Shown: piece after piece, positions 30,401-42,400 of the stretch
Layout: each line of letters opens with the position of its first letter
Numbering within the stretch: the stretch's first letter is position 1
Source of the DNA: Cliona cf. orientalis
Lineage: Eukaryota > Porifera > Demospongiae > Clionaida > Clionaidae
Reading direction: 5' to 3'
NCBI GenBank assembly: GCA_963930775.1
Contig: OZ005697.1
Location: forward strand, 5,726,292 to 5,790,291
DNA length: 64,000 nt
Notes under the pieces: model-generated
What the model saw: the letters and a program-made list of their open reading frames with translations, nothing else
The model's database searches: none
What the model was told of the DNA's origin: nothing
Position numbers and translations under genes: made by a program

Positions 30401-33400
30401 GGCAGGCTAATTTGTACTAGTGTAAACGCCATGGAACCTGGCTAACTGGCCGGTATAAGCAATAGGCAGGTGGCAGTCTTATCCAGGCTGCATTCCATAT
30501 AGTAAATGCATTGTGGCTGTTTGGGACCTGCTGTATTAAGGAGGTGACCGCCTTGTCCAGGTGACCGTTAAGGCAGGTTCCACTGTACATGAATGGTGGG
30601 GGTAGTGGTGGAAAATTGGAGAGAAAATGACCCAATCCAGTACTGTAGCTCTTTTTCAAATTTTGCATATGCATCACACACTAGGGCATTCGTTGGTAGA
30701 TTCTGGATGTATCTGCTCCAGTGTTTCATTTAGAGGGGGGGTGCCCTGGGATTCCCCCCCCCCTAAAATATTGAGAAATTTTAGTATAATATACAATACT
30801 AAATAAACAAATACCAAGATTTAAATTAAGGTTAAAGAGTAATTTGTCGGTTTGACTGTTTGAAAATGTCTAATATCAAGTCTGTGCACTATTTGGGAAA
30901 GTTAATCTATATGCACTAATTTCACACTTACTTAGTGGGTATGTATTTGTCAACCACAATCCATCAGCACTAATTTTTGATCAAAATAGCTATGCCTAAG
31001 ACGCAATCCTTTATTCCTGGGGGGGGGGGGGGGGGGGGGGGGGACCGACATAATATAGTTCCCCCCCCCCTAACAAAAAATCCTGTATGAAACCCTGTGC
31101 TCACCCACTGACGGCTATCAATTGTCCATGTTATATTGGCTGGATGATCCTATAGCTGGGTGATGCTGCTCTCTTATAGCATGATCAACAATATTGCTAG
31201 TTTTCTGATTGTTTGAACCAATAATCCATGCTCTAGAAAAGTTATTCATACCTGTGATGGAATGTTTATGTGTCCTGTAAACCTGGCACCACAGAGTAGC
31301 GACTCGTATTTTGCCCTCGGTATCGGTACCACAGTATAGCCATGAAAATGTTTAATATTCATGCTCGAATTGAGACTTCCATTTTTGAAAGTAGAAACAA
31401 TGACCTGCCTCTTTTGTGTTTGCGAGCTGGTAGTTGGTCCTACATGTTCTCGTTTTCTGCTCAACATCTTGCTCCTTTGACTTCTTGTTTGCTTAGTCAT
31501 CCATCAAAACGCACAAGGTGCTTAGTTGGCATGTACATAATTATTGTACTTAACTGTGCTTGCACGTGTTCCTAGGAACAGAATGGCCGGCCATAGTGTC
31601 TGAAGAGACAGCTGAATAGGCGGCCATAGCTTCAGATTTTGGCTGATGGCCAGCCGTTATGATACTCTTTGATGGTATTGGTACAAACTTTCTTCTACTG
31701 CTTATAGTATTATTATTATTATGACATTGTAAACTTTTAGACTACATTATGCCTAAGAAAATCACTCCTTTCGTGGCACCTCTTGCTGATATCCCACCCA
31801 ACAGTCAAACCGCACTTGTCCAATTTTAAAACATTTTGTTTTTTCTCCAGAAGTAACTTGTAACTGTCAAAATGACAAGTGCAAAGATGGAGGGTATCTG
31901 AAGAACACCATTTCTCTAGAAGGTGTTTGGGATATGTTTGGTGGTACCAGAAGGATGAAAAGGAACGTGTCCAACGATATCTGCACTGATAAAGGAAAGC
32001 TATTCGAACCCTATGGTGTTCTCTCGGTCAACAAACCATGCGGTAAAAAATAGCTACCTAGATGTTTGGCGAATTGGTGAGCCACAACTTGTGTATTCTT
32101 CACATAAGTTGTGTATTCTTCACTGGACACACTTTTTGACTTTTTGTGATCGATTTGTATCATACTTGTTACTCTTCTTGTGAAAATATTGATAGTAAAG
32201 TTGAGGTTGAAACCTCTCTATGCAGTATTGGGGATTAATTTGGTGCTATGTCATTGTACATAAGTGGGGAGCTTTGAGGTGGTTGTCTGGTTTTGTGTTT
32301 ATAGGTGACATAAAATTTGGGGCAGTGTGTGTATGCAATTTTTCTTACTTGCATTTGAGAGTCTATATCAGGTGAACAGTTGGGAGACAAAGATATTGGA
32401 GACATTGGAATCATGTTTGTTTGAAGAGTTCTTTCATTATTGTATGCTCCTGCATTTGGTCAGTGACTCCAGACAGTGAAACGCATGGATTCAACATCGC
32501 CATATCATTGTTGAAATGTCCTATAAATTCTCCTTTGTCTGAGTGACTTAGTGAGTGAACTGCCAGCTTCCTGAGGCTGAGAGAGAGTGAACAATTAATT
32601 CAGTACTATACCTCTCCCAATGACTTTACTGTTGCAACATGACTGTTACAGCATTCCTAGTAGATTTTATTTTTGCCTGCTAACTTACAACTACTACCTG
32701 TGTTTTCTAATAGCACCAAATTACTTCTGGATTTGGATAGTGTCTGGTGAACTGTGCTCCCCTCTTGGATTTCTTCCGACAGCTTGCACAACACTGTGGG
32801 GATGCTAGTTTTCTTTGTGCCTCTGCATAGTGTTGAGAGCATGGTGGTCTAGGCTTAGAACTAATATTCAATGCTGGCTTCAGCACAGCTGGGGATTGAA
32901 AGGAAGGTTCAATCAAACGAGCATCATTAGCAGTTACAGAACACTGTAGATAACTGCATCCTAGTATACTTTTTACTGGCTATGCTATCTTTTTCCACTT
33001 TAGTGTGTACTCATCTTGTGAGGAGTGGTGTTTAGCTTCTATATGGTGAGCTTTGAGTGTACAGCTGCTATGGGGCAGCTCCTTTCTTAAGTGCTTTACG
33101 ATAAACAGTTTCTCAATAGCACCCCAAGCTCCAAAATGAGCTACTGCTGTTTTGGCATGGCCACGAAAAACATGTGCATGCCACCACAGCTATACAAAAC
33201 GTAATTGGAGCAATTCTGTTCTGGGTGGTACTTTGAATGATGCTGCTGTGTTTGTAACTTGGTGGATACTACATGTACATTCTGTTTCCTCCCAGCACGA
33301 TTTATATAATATTATATTTTTTTATGAGAAAAGACGTCGCATATAGTGGACCTGAAATTCCTGTAACTTGCTGTAGCACTGGGTGGACCTGTGGACTGGG

Positions 33401-36400
33401 AGAGGCCGACCCCAGTTGGTGTAGTGCGAGCAACTAGGTCGATTGCATCTGCAGGCGAGGAAGCATGTGTGGTTATGAACCCGAGCCCAGCTCCAACATG
33501 CACACGCAGGCTGATTGTACATGTGGAATTGACCCTGGCATGCAGGTCCCTTGGGAGGCGGGGCTTGAGCCGAGTGCATGGTGTGGAGGAGTCGTCCTAC
33601 AGGGTGTGGGGTGCAGCAACAACGTGCCCTTTTTTTAACTGCCATTTCAGCGCAGTGGAATTTATGATAGAGACCAAATGCTAACATAATCTTATCATGC
33701 AAAAAGCCATGAAAAAAATGGGGGGGGGGGGGGGGGGGGGGAGGGGGATGGTGGGTTGGGTACTAGCTATTGGACGCCTAGTCACTGCAAATACAGAATG
33801 CGGCGTATTCCTTACCTCTGGCCGATGTTGTGGAAGCAGTCATCTGGGTGGGCAGGGTCATAGCAGTGCTCATAGTGGTAGCGTCCACTGGAGGAGTGGT
33901 GGTCAGGACAGTGGCGATCACCACCCCGTGTGGGCCTAATTGCGAAGAGGCCATGGCATCAATGGAAGAAGAATGAAACAGAAGTTGCAGAGAGATAATT
34001 TTAACACCAACAAAGTCACTTTCTCAGCTCCTAGCAGCTTGCAGTTTGCAATGCACAATGCATGCCACTCTTCTGCTACCTGCCCCTCAGCCTGCAGCCT
34101 CGGTGGTGGTACCTACCACACTATTTCTCGGGGATGGGGTGTCCCCCCCCCCCCCCCCCCCCCCCGCCCCCGCCTCAGAAATTGATAAAGAGGATTCGAG
34201 CCCTCGAATTTGTTGAAATGAGGGAGCTGCTTCCTGAAGAGTGGCTGGAGGAGGATCACAGTGCGGAGCAGCAGAGCTGTTGCAACGGCACCAACCAGAG
34301 AAAGAAGCTCCTCCCCCCCAGAGACAAATACTTTCACCTGGCTACAGGGATACGCGTCCCTGGTTGGGACACTGGCTACCGTGCACCTGGATTAAGTACC
34401 CGAACTCATGACATACATGTACCAGACCACGTTCTTGCGATGCTATCACGACTTTGAAGGTGCAGCCTGGATCCAGTATGATCGGGCGTACCGACGCCAG
34501 GCTGCACTATCCAAAGACCTCAACTTATCTCGAATCAACACTACTCTGTACAGCCTGTGTTTTGCCAGCCTGTCCGGAATCAAAGAAGTTACAATTTTCA
34601 GTCACATTCAAGGACTATTTTGTTAAAATTATCAGAGGCCAATCAGGGTACTGTATGAAAGACCAATCCAAACACCTTTCGAATATATAATTATTAACCG
34701 CAACTAATTAACTGATAAGGCATAGCAGCACCATTCAGCCACGCCCTCTAAAACGCTAAATTGAGCTGTCCGGAATTTAAGTGGCCACTTCTACTGAACC
34801 TTAGCTACACAAACGGAGGCTTACTATGATGATCTAACATATCTTTTCAGCACTTTCTCCTTTGTCTCCATCCTTTCATAGACGCTCCTTCATCGGCACC
34901 CTTTTTAGCAGATTTTTTTTTGCTGTGAAAGAGAATATGACATCAATACTTGATAATTTCATAATTAAACATACTGGCTTCGCTTTAGATCTGTAGTGCT
35001 TAGCATTGATTAGAACCCTTTCCGAAACTTTGCCAATCTCTGCTTCATGCTTGTGCAGCTCTGGACACTGAGATATTACCTTGTGTATTACTCTGGGTCT
35101 TCCCTCAATTGTATAAGGCTCAAGGATACGATAAACAAAGCAATTTAATGAGATATGCTACCTCCCTTGTACTGATTACAATAACCATCGCAACTCGCTC
35201 CATCAATAATGTGCTTTCTTTGAGTTGGTGTAAGTTCTTTGGCTGTTTGAACACCCAGTGCCTTAGCCTCTTTAGCAGCCAGACGTATTTAAATAATTGC
35301 TTACTCTCATTTTATTCTTCTTTTTCTTTGAAAAATACCTGCTTTGATATTCAATAGTGGATGTAAGTGGACTCTGAATTTGAATCTGGTGAAGACTCGG
35401 AAGAATCACTGCTACACATATGCTCCATACAACCTGCCTGCAAATAAAAATTAATACTAATACCCGGTATGTAGCTATACCTGTACATCATGATGCTTTA
35501 GTATCTACATGTAGTTGTCAACTATTAAAATCTGCTCTCAATCAACTCACACCTGCAAGCTTGCTTTTTCGCCCTCCTCCTGTGTGTAAGGTATGAAGTG
35601 ATGTCATATCGGTGTAGCCTCGAACCCTAGGCCACAGCAGGAGGGTGAAAAAGCATACAATTGTTTGCGGCACCCCAGGTTTTCATGGGGTAGTTGGCGC
35701 ATGCATGTGCAATAGGGACTAGGTCCTTTCTCCTCCCCCTCAAAGGGCCTGGGTACGAGACTAGATAGAACTGAACCCTATCAAAAGATAACATTAAGAC
35801 ACATTAATTTTGTTTCAGATATTTACCGTACTTAGTCTAATACAACGCATGGAAAAAAATAATTTCAATTTTGAAAAACACGCATTTTTCTGGTAAAGGT
35901 CGTCAATCGCTCCATATGTAAATGTTATGAGAATTCGTAAAATGCTAATTTATTGCGTTAACGATTAACTACGGTATATTCTTTCAAATATTTGGAGTTG
36001 TTACATTTCTTTAGATAACTTTCATACTGAAATCAGACAGCCTAAAAATCTCCAAATAAGTTTAAAGGCATTGTGCCACGATATAAGGGCTATTTTTAGT
36101 AAATTAGTGTCACACGTGATGTAACCGCGCCCATTAGATTGAAATCTGGCAGCCACTTTTCAATCAACGGTTGTAGTTCGCGGTAGCAGAACGCGATCGG
36201 TCCAAGAAAGGCTCGAGTGTTGGAGCTGGAAGGTCTTCAGCTAGCGGAGGAAGGTAAGAGATCTATCAGAAGGACGGGCGAGAGTCGGCTGTGCCAGAGT
36301 AGCGATGTTTTTGTCTAGCTAGATCTACCACGTGCAAGGTAGTATACCACGAGTAGATTTACCTTTAGCGAGCGAGAGTAGGTTGAAAAGTAGGCAGAGA

Positions 36401-39400
36401 TACCAGTCCTCTAGCAGCGCGGCGAGTAGCTAAGTTCTTTCCTTGTCTTTCGATGGGTTCTGGCATCCATGAGGAGCGCGCGACAATATTTTGTATGTGC
36501 GCTATTTTTGACAACGCGAGTCCGTATACTTGATCTAAATTTAGTAACAATCACCGCTTATATCGTGACACAATGCCTTTAAGACAATATCAAAAAAAGG
36601 TCTAAATAATGCAAATCCGCCATTTTCAACTATCTACCATTTCAGACTTACTTAAGATAACACCGAAATATTATTTTCAGACACTTCCAGCACTGTTTTA
36701 TTGGAAGATATTACAAAATTAATAAATTCAGACAGTACTCACATTTCCAACTTTTATGTGACATTTTTAATACATTTGCGGGCCAATAGTGCAGGCGCCT
36801 GTGATATTCATGTATGCTTAAACAGACATACATGTATAACACCTGAGAGTTGCATGCAGGGGTGCTCATGTGACCAGTATGCTGGCCAGGCTCCCGCCAA
36901 AGCATAATGATAAGGGGGCATCTCTGTACCAAACTGATCCAAGTGGTTACAATAGTTATGGCATACAATATTATGTATTTGCTATAAATTTTTTTGTTGT
37001 GATTACTTGCTAGAATATCATTGTTCCTTGTATTCAGTATCTGTGTATCTCCTGGAGGAGGTAGAGGGAGCTTTGTGTCCTGTGGGGAGGACAGCACTGT
37101 CAGAGTTTGGAGAGGTCAGTGTATGGTATATTTTAGAAAGTAGTATGTTAACATCCTAAGTTTTAAAATTGATTTGCTCTGTACCGTATAGAGATATAAG
37201 GATAACCTATACATGTACATATGTATGCCACTTTATCCGGACTTAGGCTATGAGTGTGAGCAAGTGATTCGTATCCCAGCAACATCTGTGTGGTGTGTGT
37301 GGTGTATGAAGAATGGTGATATTGTTGCTGGCTCAAGGTTAGTTCTATAGAAGTGTGTTTTCTTATACTTCTATCCAGTTAACAGAAGTCTATTACTTTA
37401 GTGTGGCTGGAATGTATGTACGTGTATGTGCAATGTGCTATACAAGAGTTTGATTGTATTGTGTTAGAAAATAAGCTTAGTCGTTTTGTTTTTTCCACTG
37501 GATGGGGTGTTTGGTAAATTAAAACTTTCACCGAATAAAGTTTACCTAAAATTGGTTGTGGCCTGGGTATTGCAAATATCTAATCTGTCATTTATAGCAT
37601 TGACTTGCATACAGTGATGGTGTGGCCAGGATCTTCACAACTGCTGCAGAGAGAAAAGCACCAGCTGAAGAACTCGTGGTCAGTGATAATTAAAATTAAT
37701 GTACATTCTGACGTATACATATTAATTCACTGATTGTTTTTTGTTGCATTAGGCATATGAAGCAAGGGTTAAAGAGCATAGGTAAATTTTCCACCCATTT
37801 TCGTTGATGATTTGTGTGCGAATGTTTCCCCTTATGCATATTACCTTTATTGAGTAGGCAAATTTAATTCTGAAGGTGTCTAGCTTAAACGAAAATTTCC
37901 TTCAATGGAATATTAACATCATACTTGTATGCATGTATGATTACATTTGTCCAGTATTATGATACATAAATTGAGTATACTTGTACATACAGAAGTGCTT
38001 CTAACAAGAGTGATATTGATGTGAGCAAGTTACCAGGACGAGATGTGTTACTTCTGCCAGGTGAGACTGTTGTCATATTAGGCCTGTGTTTAATTTCTTG
38101 TTGCTTGTAGTGAAGCCTTATCTTTGCAGCTCTCACTTTAGCATTACCATAGGGAGCTGGAGAATGCATGTACATGCATATACTTGACGGAAAATTTATG
38201 ACCAGATTTTAAAATGAGTAATGTTGTGCCTATTTGCGCTAAATACGATTTTTTTAATGATTTTTCAGCTTGCTGTTGTTCCAAGCCTGTGAGAGCCTTA
38301 GATGTCTGACTTGGGCCTTCTATTTCACAGATCCAACGTTAGAAGCTAGAGCACATCTCCTGTCCTGAGTGGTGAGCCACCAAAGAGGGACATAAAACAG
38401 TGATTTTCTCGACATGCGTGTTCAACCCACCCGAACCGGAAATGGGTGGGGCTCGCAATTCACAATGAGGATAATGGAACAAATTTGTGCCAAGTTTCAA
38501 GTTTTTAGCTGCTTGATTCTGGAGATATAAGCGTTTTAGAACAAAAATTCAGGAAATATATGAAGTTATCCCTTTTCACAAATTTGCTCACATTTTAGTG
38601 ATACCAAGGGCATAGGTGATACCTGATAATAGTATATGGCAGGATCAAAAAGTACACAAACAAGATTTGTAAGGGATAATCGCATCTACTATACATCCCT
38701 ACGCTTGCTTTTCTTTATTATTATGCACCTATTAATGTCAACATACTTGTCGAGTGAAGTATGTGGAAGACATTGAATTTCTGGTTATTCCTAGTTGTCA
38801 TGATGGTGGGATGGTCAGTTTGATTCAATCACATGCATTATTACTGGTTATTTTTGCATCCCTAAACTTGAAAGCAAGCGTTGGGATGTATAGTAGATGC
38901 GATTATCCCTTACAAATATTGTTTGTGTACTTTTTGATCCTGCCATCCCTACTTCATCCTTCAATTTTATTCAATTGTTTTTATTCTTGTTCCTGTTCTT
39001 TTTTTATTGCACATAGTGCATTTTATCAATGCCATCTTACATGGCTTGCTCATAACTTCTGTCCAGTGTAATTAAGTGGACGATGGGAGGTGCCGAAGTT
39101 TCGTAGCCACGCCGCTCGTCAAAAGTTCATATGCCTATGTGATGAAGCAGGTTGATAAAGAAGGCTGTTTTAGGCGACCCAAGTAGTGATGAGACTTTTC
39201 CGTTTAGGGAGAAAACCAAATTCTAAATTTTATTGTTAGCAGCAGCTACTCGGTACAATTCTATGATCTGTACGTTACCGCTCCTCGAGCCTTGCTTCTT
39301 CGAAGTTTGTATGATATCTATGATCGTTCCAGCGGAGAATTAGCGCTGCACACGCTAGCGAGTAGCTTGCCTATGCCTAGCGCCTTCTTATCCATGATCG

Positions 39401-42400
39401 ATCCAGTGCGCTGCTGCACGCGCTAGCGAGTAGCTAACTCGCCTGGGCATGCGCGTGGGCCTGGGGCAGGGGGCGCTGTCACATGACTTCACTATGGCAA
39501 CACATTTCGAGCATGCGCATTATATCACAAAATGGCGTATCAAACACACCCAATTATCAATGCGCCGTACACACCCACTATTACGTAACTGTCGAGATAA
39601 TGCCAAACTTGCGTGCCACTGCACTGCGCGCTACAAAATGGAGTGGATTTATACTCAAACTAAGACGAGCGATTAAGGCAGTCTTGAGCTAGCCCTGATA
39701 ATGAAAAAGAAAGAAAGAAAGAAAGATTGAGAAATGGCCATTTTTTTGAACATCTGGTTCTGGCATATACAATTGATTTGATGAATGATCTTGGTCTTGT
39801 TAGATAGATAATTTGCTGGAGATTCTGATTTTCACACTTAGAAATTTCACAAAATTACCTATTTTGAGATATTTGGATATTTGTAATGTATTACATATAT
39901 GGCATATCCGGGCCATCCCTACTTATAGAGTCTACCGACTCTATGATACCATTAATTGTTTATTTTTGATGTGGTTTATTAAACCACAAAGAGCCTTTGA
40001 TGGTAAACCATAGCACTGCAGACGGTTCTAGTGACTTGTCTGGAAATAGAAACAAAGCACATGGAAGCGTTCATAGAAACAAATGAAATGTTGATTTCTA
40101 TTGGTGCCTACTGTAGATTAAACAGTGGCCTGAGTCGCCTGACCTTACAAGGATTGTATGTTGATAAACAGTAGGTTGACAATGAAATAGTGGCGAGTGT
40201 GTATTAGGCCAGTGTGTGTGTTTTAGTATTTATGATTCTTACTCAGGTATGATAAAGGTGATAGTTAAATTTCATTTTTGGACCAATCTGGAGAAGTATG
40301 GAACAGTAGTACATGTACCTACCAAAAACTATTGCTTTGAAATGTATTTGATCAGCATGAGCGTCTCACTTGCCTCCTTTCTCTCAAGTTTAGCTCTTTA
40401 GTTACTTAGACTGAAGTACTTGTGTAGTACACAATCATGGTTATACTTAGGTCGCTCTAATGGAGAAACAAAGATGATCAACAACAGTGGCGCTGCTGAG
40501 GTTTATCAGGTATACGCTGTGTGTTTATTTTCTTTAATGCACCAAATTTACATGTTTGTACTGTTGCTATGTGTTACAGTGGAATGCTGAGCATCAGGAC
40601 TGGATAAAAGTGAATACATCGCATTTCCTTGTTTGTGGTATGTACATGTATATAATTATTGTGACCTTCCTCATTGTTACAGATTGGTGATGCTATTGGA
40701 AAAGCTCCTTCAGGGAATGTGTACAATAATGAGGTGCGAATTGATCTTGTGTTGCATAATAATAATTATATGCCATTTATTTGACTACCCATACCATTAG
40801 CCTTTTTTTTATCAAATGCAGGAATTTGACTATGTATTTGACATTGAGCTTGATGAAGGTGGGCCGACCATGAGAAAACTCAAGCTGCCCTACAACAGAG
40901 ATAGTAAGATGCCCACATGGATATTGTATTGTGTCTAGCTGATTGATGATATTCTCTTTTTATCCCTTATTAAGCTGATCCTTATGTGGCAGCGGAGAAT
41001 TTTCTGTCCGTCAACAATCTTCCATCCTACTACCTGGACCAAGTAGCTGAGTTTATCATCCAGAATGCTGGAGAGTATCATGGCCCATCTAGTACAACTG
41101 CAGCAGATCCCTTCACTGGTAAGTCTAAACGTGCACTGTAGTCCTTGGGAACCTCTAAGATGTATGAATTATATTATAATTATGTGATATTAGATCCTAG
41201 TTGTAACGAATACTGTAATCTCATTGGTCCAAACTAGGGTTCTAAATAGACTCAAAGAACCCTTGTAAATCTTCATAGAACCCTTGTAAATCCTCATAGA
41301 ACCCTTGTAAAAATTGCATATCTCAAGGCCATAGCTACATAGCAACAAATTTCTAACGGTCATGGCAGCCTTGCTCAGGTAAGATATAGAGTATAAACTA
41401 AACTACATATACAGAGGCTTATTACATAGCTACACACTGCTTACCTTGTCCTCACAGCACAGAGGCAGCGGGCACAAGGAGCGTGATTCTATTAAAAGCA
41501 CACTTGATGATGCTATCTGAGTTCAAAAGTTCAATAGCTGCCGTGGCACTTGTACCAGCGTTGACTAGACCTCGAAGGTGACAGTATTTCGCTCGATTTA
41601 TGACTTGTAACTAGTATTGCAAAGAAGTTTTCAGCTTGTTGCTAGTATCTAAATACGTTAGACCGTGGTTACTAGGTTTCCACGTGATTTAGAAGCCCTC
41701 AGGCACTCCGTAGAACCCTCGCTTCGCTCGGGTTCTACATGAGTCTGTTCGGTCTTCTAAATAATCACGTAGAAACCTAGTAACCACGGTTTAACTATTA
41801 TTTATCTTGGAAACTTATAGTACAACTCGAAAGTTTTTACACTATTTAGAAGTATGACTTGCACGCATGAAGTAGGAACACTCACGCACTCTCAGCAGTG
41901 AGGTCAGTACTCCCATGAATTCTTATCTACACTCAACACACTTTGCTTGGGTGGGTACTAAGTGTATATAACTTATGGGTGGGAACATTTGAACTGCTAA
42001 ACTCTAAAGCCACACCTATCGTTCTTGCACGGTAATTAATACGCATGCACTCTAGCGTAACAGCTTGGTGATACAAATATTTTTATCATTTAATATTATC
42101 CAGCAAAAAATTTAATACATGTGTAATCGTGCTAAATAAAACATTTGATATAGCTAAGGCCATATAAAGCTTCATTCTCCAAATCTTATTGTTAATGCGC
42201 GTATGCGTATGCAGTAGCAACCCTGTACCAAATTAGCGATGTCAGATGATTTTTAAATTTAGTAACTTCCGGTTGTCTATATTTTTTTATTAGATCCTAC
42301 TTGTAACAAATACAGTGATCTGATTGGTTAAACTGTAGTATCTATTCTTCATAAAATACCTTGTAAGCCCCATAAAAAACCTTGTAAGCTCCATAAAAAA

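Larger units (their letters stand above)
28834..37037. other. PLAA intron 6, mobile-element landing zone
   Basis: This 8.2-kb intron interrupts the WD40 region between exons encoding HEAFVYG and ICVSPGGG. It contains MITEs at 30178-30585, 30719-31097, 35826-35974 and 36066-36578, an orphan exon-like segment at 31851-32042, long G and C runs at 33720-33741 and 34143-34165, and a decayed gag-like reading frame at about 34166-34626. Between these, 28920-30170 and 32050-33310 show nothing I can support. No missing PLAA exon is needed, since flanking exon phases match (2 then 1 base). Confidence 0.7.

Noticed and set aside
33322-33702. Minus-strand Cys/His-rich frame of 126 codons
   Set aside because: The Cys and His spacing hints at a zinc knuckle but is not regular, and no neighbouring domain supports it. 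I mention it only as possible debris of a retroelement.
39706-39725. GAAA microsatellite as a regulatory site
   Set aside because: It is a short simple repeat deep in PLAA intron 11 with no other signal around it.
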